From Nucisporomicrobium flavum (lineage in GTDB: Bacteria; Actinomycetota; Actinomycetes; Mycobacteriales; Micromonosporaceae), in NCBI RefSeq assembly GCF_016464385.1, contig NZ_JADMLH010000003.1:1-64000 (forward strand): a DNA stretch of 64,000 nucleotides. Reading direction: 5' to 3'. The stretch's first letter is position 1. Each line of letters begins with the position of its first letter. This document shows positions 24,668-32,212 of the stretch, in pieces. Both the position numbers and the translations under genes were made by a program. The notes beneath the pieces are model-generated. The model was not told where the DNA came from, made no database searches, and worked only from the letters and a program-made list of their open reading frames with translations.

Positions 24668-25120
24668 TCAGCCGATGGGTCCGACCGCGGCCAGCAGTTC
24701 GGGCGTACGGCGGTTGTCAGCCCCGTCGGCCGCGGCGGCCAGCACGGTTTCGGCTCCCGCAGGGCTCGCGTCCGGCGGCACCACCAGCAGGTCGAAACGG
24801 TCACGCCCGAAGTCGGTCATGACGGTGATCAGCCCGGCCGGCTGAGAGGTGAACCAGCCGAGCCGCACCCCCCGGCCGCCCACGGTGATCCGCCGGGGGT
24901 GCGGCTCGTCCCACTCGGCGGAGCTCAACAGCACATGTGTGATCTCACCGCGCAGGCTCGCCAGAGCCGTCACCAGAGCAGGGAGTTCCACCACCGCGTC
25001 GGTCGTCCGGGGCCACCAGGCTCCGTCGAGAGCAGTGGCCCGGGAGGAAACCGGGTCCATCCGCAGGCGTACGGCGTCGTCCGGTGTTCGTGGCGTGCGG
25101 GTCTTCGTGGCTCTGGTCAT
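24668..25120 (-). CDS. DUF5994 family protein (copy 2)
   Basis: 150 residues; the ATG at 25,120 has an excellent AGGAGGGG ribosome binding site. The pattern is ALDGAWWPRTTDAVVELPAL, ITHVLLSSAEWDEPHPRRIT, VRLGWFTSQPAGLITVMTDF and a hydrophobic strand RFDLLVVPPDAS. It is divergent from a third DUF5994 gene at 25,412, with a 291-base shared promoter region. Confidence 0.75.
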   Translation of the reverse strand: MTRATKTRTPRTPDDAVRLRMDPVSSRATALDGAWWPRTTDAVVELPALVTALASLRGEITHVLLSSAEWDEPHPRRITVGGRGVRLGWFTSQPAGLITVMTDFGRDRFDLLVVPPDASPAGAETVLAAAADGADNRRTPELLAAVGPIG

Positions 25121-25271
25121 CGGAGTCCCCTCCTGTTGGCGACGTCCGCGCCATCGAAGGGCGGGCACGGTGCGCTCGTCGGAAGAGACGTCGAGAAGCC
25201 GGTATTCCTTCACAGTACGCTTCCGCCTCCCGCGGCGATGCATACTGTGGACGCTGTCCGGTGGCACTGTC

Positions 25272-25295
25272 ATCGGTATCGGTATCGGTATCGGC
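25272..25295. repeat. Short hexamer microsatellite
   Basis: ATCGGT occurs three times in tandem followed by ATCGGC, inside the divergent promoter region of two DUF5994 genes. It may vary in length between strains. No further structure is seen. Confidence 0.5.
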
Positions 25296-25411
25296 TTCGG
25301 CCGGCGCGCGCGGCCGATGACCGTGTGCCTCACGGCCTCCGTGAGCCTCGTCCTCGACTGTTCAGCGGGTCGGACCCGCGCCCACGGCGGTCCCCGACGA
25401 GGGGAACAACA

Positions 25412-25807
25412 GTGACACCTCCGGAACAGCGAACCGATCCGGTTCCCGCTCCCCACCCGCGAGCTGGGCTCCAGCCGGCCGACGACAACGACCTGTTGCT
25501 CGATGACGGCTGGTGGCCTCGTTGCGACAACCTCGACGCGCAGTTGCGTGTTCTGCTGCCCGCGCTCGACCAGGTCTGCGGCACGGTGGCACGTCTGCTG
25601 CTCGGCGCCGCGGGCTGGACGACCCGGCCGCATCAGGTGCTGCTGGCCGACCGTACCGTCAGCCTCGGCTATCTGGCCGGTCAGCCGCGGTCGATGATCA
25701 CCGTTCGCTGCCTCGACGGTGGCACCTTCACCGTGCGTGTCGCGCCGTCGGAGCCCGTCACCGCTCGGCGCCTCCACTCCCGGACGGCCTGTTTGCCGCC
25801 CTGCTGA
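25412..25807 (+). CDS. DUF5994 family protein (copy 3)
   Basis: 131 residues from a GTG at 25,412 preceded by GAGGGGAA. The core DDGWWPRCDNLDAQLRVLLP, VARLLLGAAGWTTRPHQVLL and VSLGYLAGQPRSMITVRCLD matches the other two family members in the window. The tail is short. It lies upstream of the desaturase on the same strand, 136 bases away, so the two may be co-regulated. Confidence 0.7.
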   Translation: MTPPEQRTDPVPAPHPRAGLQPADDNDLLLDDGWWPRCDNLDAQLRVLLPALDQVCGTVARLLLGAAGWTTRPHQVLLADRTVSLGYLAGQPRSMITVRCLDGGTFTVRVAPSEPVTARRLHSRTACLPPC

Positions 25808-25943
25808 GCGGGTATCCTTCGCGTACTGCACTCACCGTCTCGGACGGAGATGTGTCGGCCGTCCAGACTCCGCGGCCTCCTCGTCAGCTTGATGCTCGCC
25901 GGTCCCTCCACGCGCCGGCCAGCAGGTATTTAGGAGTCGCGCG

Positions 25944-26897
25944 ATGAGCGCATCAGTGAGACAAGGGCCGAAGACCACCGGTAGTGACTTCTCCACGCTG
26001 AACCGGCAGATCGCCGAGGCCGGGCTGCTCGAACGCCGGCCGGCCTACTACGCCGTACGAGCGTCTGTCGTGTTCGCTCTGTTCGCCGGCACCTGTTTCC
26101 TCTTCTCCCTGCTCGGCTCGTCCTGGTGGAACATCGGGGTGGCCGCGCTGCTGGGGCTGATCTTCGCGCAGGCGGCCCTGCTGGCGCACGACGTGGCCCA
26201 CCGCCAGGTGTTCCGCACGAAACGGCCCAGTGAGATCGCAGGCCGGATCGTGGCCAACGTCGCCGTCGGCATGAGTTACGGCTGGTGGACGGAGAAGCAC
26301 ACCCGCCACCACAACAATCCGAACCATGACGATCTCGACCCGGACGTGCAACCCGAGCTGCTGATCTGGACCACCGAGTCGGCGTGGGGGCGCCGAGGGA
26401 TGAAGGGCTTCGTCAACCGCCACCAGGCCGGGCTGTTCTTCCCCTTGCTGATGCTCCTCGGTATCGATCTGCGCATCTCCAGCGTCAAAGCGCTGCGGCG
26501 GCCGGGCATGAAACGCCGAGGACTGGAAGCGGGCCTGATGGCACTGCACCTGATCGCCTATACGGCCGCGCTGCTGCTGGTGCTGTCGCCCCTGCAAGCA
26601 TTGGTGTTCTTCCTCGTGCACCACGCCGTGTTCGGGGTCTATCTGGGGATGACCTTCGCCCCCAACCACAAGGGCATGCCACACCCGGACGGCACCGAGG
26701 ACTACCTGCGCAAGCAGGTGCTGACCGCGCGCAATGTCAAGGGCGGCCGGCTGACCGACGTGGCCCTCGGCGGATTGAACTATCAGATCGAGCACCACCT
26801 GTTCCCGGCGATGCCCACCCCGAACCTGCCCAAGGCGCAGCCCCTCGTGCGGGCGTATTGCGAACGGGCTGGGGTCTCGTACGAGGAACCAGCCTGA
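25944..26897 (+). CDS. Membrane fatty acid desaturase (copy 2, C-terminus frameshifted)
   Basis: 317 residues. All three histidine boxes of di-iron acyl desaturases are present: HDVAHRQ, HTRHHNNPNH and QIEHHLF. Hydrophobic pairs flank them (VFALFAGTCFLFSLLG, LLGLIFAQAALLA, LIAYTAALLLVLSPLQALVF). It introduces double bonds in membrane lipids. The reading ends at EEPA*, where the first copy continues. A one-base indel near 26,885 shifts the last 30-40 residues (SYRQALRHLHAVGAPLRAAS...) into another frame that ends at 27,010. The catalytic part is intact, so activity may survive. Confidence 0.88.
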   Translation: MSASVRQGPKTTGSDFSTLNRQIAEAGLLERRPAYYAVRASVVFALFAGTCFLFSLLGSSWWNIGVAALLGLIFAQAALLAHDVAHRQVFRTKRPSEIAGRIVANVAVGMSYGWWTEKHTRHHNNPNHDDLDPDVQPELLIWTTESAWGRRGMKGFVNRHQAGLFFPLLMLLGIDLRISSVKALRRPGMKRRGLEAGLMALHLIAYTAALLLVLSPLQALVFFLVHHAVFGVYLGMTFAPNHKGMPHPDGTEDYLRKQVLTARNVKGGRLTDVALGGLNYQIEHHLFPAMPTPNLPKAQPLVRAYCERAGVSYEEPA

Positions 26898-27063
26898 TCG
26901 AGTCATATCGGCAGGCGCTGCGTCATCTCCACGCCGTCGGAGCCCCGCTGCGGGCTGCGAGCCGCGACCGGCGCGCCCGGGGCGGCACCGTCACACCGAC
27001 GTTCCGCTGACGTCCGCGTCCGGTCCGCGAACGAGCATTCACAGCTTGTCTCGAAAGTTGGTC

Positions 27064-27112
27064 GATCCTGCGGGCCGCCGTCAGAGGGGGGACCCGGTCG
27101 GCCCGCAGGATC
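27064..27112. terminator. Hairpin downstream of desaturase copy 2
   Basis: GATCCTGCGGGCC pairs perfectly with GGCCCGCAGGATC, a 13-bp stem with a 23-base loop. It is the counterpart of 3457-3500 and lies past the old end of the desaturase. Confidence 0.6.
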
Positions 27113-27326
27113 GCCGTTTCGTCGTCCACGCCGACGCACCGGCCCACGAACGGACGACCGGGTGGCTTCGCCCGTCACGACGCCGTAGCGTTGGCGCCAC
27201 GGCTCCCAGCCCCTGAGCCGGTCGCTCCAGCCCCTGGCGGCATCTGATGGCCGCAGCTCTGGAGCGTCAATGATCGGAAATCGTCGTCACCGCCAACCAA
27301 CGGTGCGCGCCGGAGCGGATCCCGGG

Positions 27327-27704
27327 ATGGACAGTCTCGCCCAGGCCAGCGATTCCACTCTGATCGAGCTGATCTCGCGGGGGCATGAGGCCGCGTTCGT
27401 CGCGCTGTTCGACCGGACCTTGCCGAGGTCCCGAGCCGAGCTGGCGACTCTGCCCGACGCCCGACACGGCCAGATCCTCGCGGCCAGCTACGTCGAGGTG
27501 TGGTGGCTGGCCGGTTGCCATCGCGCGCCGGAGGTCGACGCCACGACCTGGATCACCGGGATCGTCCGGCGGCGCGTCGACGAGGCACTGCGATGGACGC
27601 AGCCGGACGTGGACCCGCCCTTGACGGACCCGAGGCCCAGTTACAGCGAACTGGAGATCGCAGCCCTGCTCCGACGGCCGCTCGGCGACCTGCCGGGGGC
27701 ATGA
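27327..27704 (+). CDS. ECF-sigma-like protein with region 2 only
   Basis: 125 residues from an ATG at 27,327; an ATG at 27,270 would add 19. STLIELISRGHEAAFVALFD, ILAASYVEVWWLAGCHR and DATTWITGIVRRRVDEALRW follow the pattern of ECF sigma region 2 (helix for core binding, then W...RN/RR-type -10 recognition). There is no region 4; the chain ends ALLRRPLGDLPGA. It may be a truncated sigma gene or a stand-alone decoy or modulator. Confidence 0.55.
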   Translation: MDSLAQASDSTLIELISRGHEAAFVALFDRTLPRSRAELATLPDARHGQILAASYVEVWWLAGCHRAPEVDATTWITGIVRRRVDEALRWTQPDVDPPLTDPRPSYSELEIAALLRRPLGDLPGA

Positions 27705-27764
27705 CCGCGCCGGGAGGACACACCACGACGGGGAAGTGGTTGCCATAACCGGTATCCGATCCGT

Positions 27765-28230
27765 GAACGCCAGCGCGAACCGACCGGGCCCGGTTCGGCC
27801 CTCGGTACCGTCGCGCTGCCCTGGCCGTACCCGGCGGTGCCGACGATTCCGTCAGCGGCTGCAACACGCCGGTGGCCGGAGGCTGCCCGTACGCTGCCGG
27901 TCCGGCGACGCTTCGTCCGCGGCGTGTTGGCCATGACCACGATGGGGCGGCTGCTGATCCGCTCGGACGCCGACCTGCTCGCCGCATCCTGGCCGGCTGG
28001 CTACGCTCTCGGGCCCGACCCGCGGCCCGGCCCGCCGACCACGGTGTCGGCAGGTCATCGCCGTCGACGGCAAGACCGTCCGCGGTGCTCGCCCGCGCCG
28101 ACGGCAGCCCGGTTCCCCTGTTGACCGCGCTGGGTACTTGCAGGTGGCGAACTGATTGGCATTGACAAGCGGCATGGTCCTGCGCAGGTGGCCGTGGCGG
28201 CGAAGTCGACCGGATATCCACCGTCGAGGC
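27765..28230 (+). pseudogene. ISAs1-like transposase, decayed
   Basis: Pieces of an ISAs1-family transposase can be read only by switching frames: ...IRSDADLLA, ARILAGWLRSRARPAARPAD, RQVIAVDGKTVRGARPR (the characteristic catalytic-region motif) and HGPAQVAVAAKST. At least three frameshifts and stops separate them. Terminal inverted repeats were not recognised. Confidence 0.55.
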
Positions 28231-28419
28231 GGTACTGGAAGCTTGTAGCCGTTTGTCCCCGCGAAGAAGTCCCTTCCAGATCAAAGGCGATGCTCGAGGA
28301 TTTGTTCGCTTCGCAGTGACTGAACGGCTCGTTCTGACAGCGTTGGACCCCTTTACTCGGCCGAGTATACTTTCAAACGACCTGGTAAACGGTTGTTAGC
28401 GCGGCGCTGGGCTCTCTAA

Positions 28420-28464
28420 GTGCTGGGGGTCAAGGGCTCGCAGGTTCAAATCCTGTCAGCACGA
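28420..28464 (+). other. tRNA-like 3' end, possible attachment site
   Basis: GCAGG-TTCAAAT-CCTGT at 28,440-28,456 is a perfect T-arm with the conserved TTCAAAT loop. It is followed by CAGCAC, which can pair with GTGCTG at 28,420-28,425 as an acceptor-like stem. D-arm and anticodon arm are not recognisable, so this is not a complete tRNA. A terminator hairpin follows 20 bases later and a tyrosine-integrase remnant lies nearby, as expected for the 3' tRNA fragment left by an integrative element. Confidence 0.5.
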
Positions 28465-28483
28465 CCGAAGGTTTTCGCAGTTC

Positions 28484-28516
28484 AGAAGGCTGGTCTAGAT
28501 CTTGGTCCAGCCTTCT
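28484..28516 (+). terminator. Hairpin after the tRNA-like end
   Basis: AGAAGGCTGG / CCAGCCTTCT, a perfect 10-bp stem with a 13-base loop, directly downstream of the tRNA-like sequence. The position fits a tRNA terminator. Confidence 0.55.
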
Positions 28517-28969
28517 TCGCGTTCGTGGGGACCACAAGAGTCAAGTGGCGCCGGTCGTAGCGCACTTTGACTGCTGGTCCAGAAATCCGCAGCAAGCAAG
28601 TGTTACTGCCGACTTGGTCATTCTGTGTGTCAAGGCGCCGCTGACGCGGCGCGACCGTGCCCGCTCGCGCCCGGCCTGCTGGCGGCCTCCGGCTGGCATC
28701 GGCCGGCGCGCGGGCCGCACCATGGCATTCCATCCTCGCTCCTGGAGCTCGACTTCGGCCGGCGGCAGTCCTGCGGACCCCGGAAGGCGCGAGCGACAAC
28801 TCGGTCGGCCTTCCCTCTCGCCTCAATGGTCCAGCACCCGTGCCAGGCGTCAAGGACGCCCCGCGTCGCTTCGCGATGGCCTGCGACCACCCTTGACCCT
28901 GGCATCGGTGCTGGTGGAGGGCTCTTGAGAGGGGCCGGAGAAGAAGCGTTGGCACTGCACTACCAATCC

Positions 28970-29096
28970 GGCCGTTCTTGGTGGTGATGAACAGGCCGTC
29001 CCAGGGGTCGTGCAGATCGCCGCCCTGTTGTGGGGGTTCGGCGCTGCGGCGTAGCTGGGCCGCGCGGACGTGGCGCGACGATGCCGGCGGCTGCAC
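28970..29096 (-). pseudogene. Tyrosine integrase remnant
   Basis: A short minus-strand segment (AAQLRRSAEPPQQGGDLHDP, then WDGLFITTKNGRI) resembles the stretch before the catalytic His-Arg region of actinobacterial ICE/phage integrases, which typically read ...GDxWxxxGLVFTTxxGRPIEPRN. The frame has no start and continues into low-complexity sequence. Its orientation, pointing toward the tRNA-like end at 28,460, is the usual one for such elements. Confidence 0.45.
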
Positions 29097-29214
29097 GCCC
29101 CGGGAGTCACGCTAAAGAAACTTTAAGGAACGCTTGCTCAGCGTCATGAACTGCTGCCACCTCATTGCTCGTATATCTCGGCACAAGCAGTACCGAGACG
29201 AAGAGGAGCCGTGC

Positions 29215-30120
29215 ATGTATCGACGCGGAGTCAGCAGCCGGACGCGCAAGCTGGTGATTGGAGGTGCCGTCGCAGCGCTGCTCGGCTCGGCGCTCGCGGT
29301 CGGCACGGGGATGAGCCAGGCCGCCGAACAGGGCAACGCCGGAGTCGGCTCCCGTGACATCAACGCTTTGGTGCCGGCGCTGGGTTTCAGCCCGGGCGAT
29401 CCGAACGCGACGGCCGATCGCGTGGGCCCTACCGGGGTGAAAGTTCCCGGTCGCTGCCCGCCCACTCAAGCCCAAGTGAACGCGCAGGTAGCGCTCAAGA
29501 ATGGGAATCTTCCGAGTGGAACGGACCTTGAGAGCCGCATCCAACGTTTCGAAAAGACCTTGTCGGCGATTCAGGACTTGAAATGTCCCGCATCTTCCAC
29601 GACGTTGCTGGGCCGCTTGAAGTCCTTGACCGCGCTGCGCGGAGACGCGAACCGCGATAACGCCCTGCGTGGTCTGGGGTTGAACGAAACGCCAGCGGAT
29701 AAAGCCGCCGCCCCAGGATCCGGTGACGCGGCCGCGGGTGGAGCGACGGGGAACGCCGGACCCGGCTCCGGTGACATCAACGCTTTGGTGCCGGCGCTGG
29801 GTTTCAGCCCGGGCGATCCGAACGCGACGGCCGACCGCGTCGGCCCTACCGGGGTGAAAGTTCCCGGTCGCTGCCCGCCCACTCAAGCCCAAGTGAACGC
29901 GCAGGTAGCGCTCAAGAATGGGAATCTTCCGAGTGGAACGGACCTTGAGAGCCGCATCCAACGTTTCGAAAAGACCTTGTCGGCGATTCAAGACTTGAAA
30001 TGCCCCGCATCTTCCACGACGTTGCTGGGCCGCTTGAATTCTTTGACCGCGCTGCGCGGAAACGCGAACCGCGACAACGTCCTGCGTGGTTTGGGTTTGA
30101 ACGAAACGCCGGCCGGATAA
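29215..30120 (+). CDS. Secreted protein of two near-identical 139-residue repeats
   Basis: 301 residues, ATG at 29,215 with GAGGAG. The signal peptide (LVIGGAVAALLGSALAVGTG) is followed by two copies of one domain: DINALVPALGFSPGDPNATA, VPGRCPPTQAQVNAQVALKN, SGTDLESRIQRFEKTLSAIQ, DLKCPASSTTLLGRLKSLTA and LRGLGLNETPA. A short linker (DKAAAPGSGDAAAGGATGNA) joins them. Each repeat has two cysteines, one disulphide per unit being likely, and is mostly helical. No known family. The surrounding 1.5 kb is mobile-element debris, so the gene may be horizontally acquired or recently rearranged. Confidence 0.8.
   Translation: MYRRGVSSRTRKLVIGGAVAALLGSALAVGTGMSQAAEQGNAGVGSRDINALVPALGFSPGDPNATADRVGPTGVKVPGRCPPTQAQVNAQVALKNGNLPSGTDLESRIQRFEKTLSAIQDLKCPASSTTLLGRLKSLTALRGDANRDNALRGLGLNETPADKAAAPGSGDAAAGGATGNAGPGSGDINALVPALGFSPGDPNATADRVGPTGVKVPGRCPPTQAQVNAQVALKNGNLPSGTDLESRIQRFEKTLSAIQDLKCPASSTTLLGRLNSLTALRGNANRDNVLRGLGLNETPAG
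29341..30117 (+). repeat. Tandem 417-bp intragenic duplication
   Basis: Bases 29,341-29,699 recur at 29,758-30,116 with only a handful of substitutions; the period is exactly 417 bp (139 codons). The similarity extends over synonymous positions, so the duplication is recent or is kept uniform by gene conversion. Confidence 0.9.
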
Positions 30121-30221
30121 AGCCGCAAGACGCGCCAGCGAAATGAGCGGCTCGCAGAGCGGCGCCGCTGACAACGACAACCTGATCCTCCGCGGATCCT
30201 GATCCACCAAACGGAACCGCC

Positions 30222-30256
30222 TCGCCGGAGGCCCTCGCACCACGGGGGTCTCCGGC
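30222..30256. terminator. Terminator hairpin after the repeat-protein gene
   Basis: CGCCGGAGGCCC pairs with GGGTCTCCGGCG (11 Watson-Crick pairs and one G-T), loop of 11 bases, about 100 bases past the stop codon. Confidence 0.55.
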
Positions 30257-30521
30257 GCGTCCGTGTGTCATGCGCGCGGTGATCTTCAAGCACGTCCAGG
30301 TCAGTGGCACCGACCGCGGTTACCGGGGCGCGGACCACTTCGACTGGCCCCGCTTCGCCGTACTGGACGCGACCGGCTACGACGGAGCAGCGCGCGCCGA
30401 GTCCCTCACGGCCAAGACGGAGACGAGCGCGATCGCCGCCTCCGTCTGGCGCCTGCTCGTGCCGTCGCAGACCGCCCGGCCCTCGACGGACCGGGCTGCC
30501 TGCGGTGATCCGGCGAGGGTG

Positions 30522-32074
<1,553 letters not shown>

Positions 32075-32077
<3 letters not shown>

Positions 32078-32090
32078 ATGACGTCATACG
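32075..32090. promoter_or_regulatory. Perfect 16-bp palindrome, candidate operator
   Basis: CGTATGACGTCATACG is its own reverse complement. It overlaps the -10 of the candidate promoter and lies between two divergent secreted-enzyme genes. This is the position and symmetry expected for a dimeric repressor such as a LacI, GntR or TetR type. No regulator gene is adjacent. Confidence 0.6.
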
Positions 32091-32212
32091 AATCGCTGAG
32101 CGATCGTTCGGACCCGAAATTGTGACCGTTCACAAGATCACCGGTGTGGCCCGTCCGCGGCCCGAGGCGCTAGGGGGTCCGATCCCGTGGCCGACGACAA
32201 GGTGACCATTCC

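Noticed and set aside
25272..25295. CRISPR-like repeat
   Set aside because: It is a simple hexamer run without spacers; no CRISPR array or cas gene exists in the window.
28380..28470. Complete tRNA gene
   Set aside because: The T-arm and an acceptor-like pairing are present but no D-arm or anticodon stem fits the sequence upstream; kept as a tRNA-like 3' fragment only.
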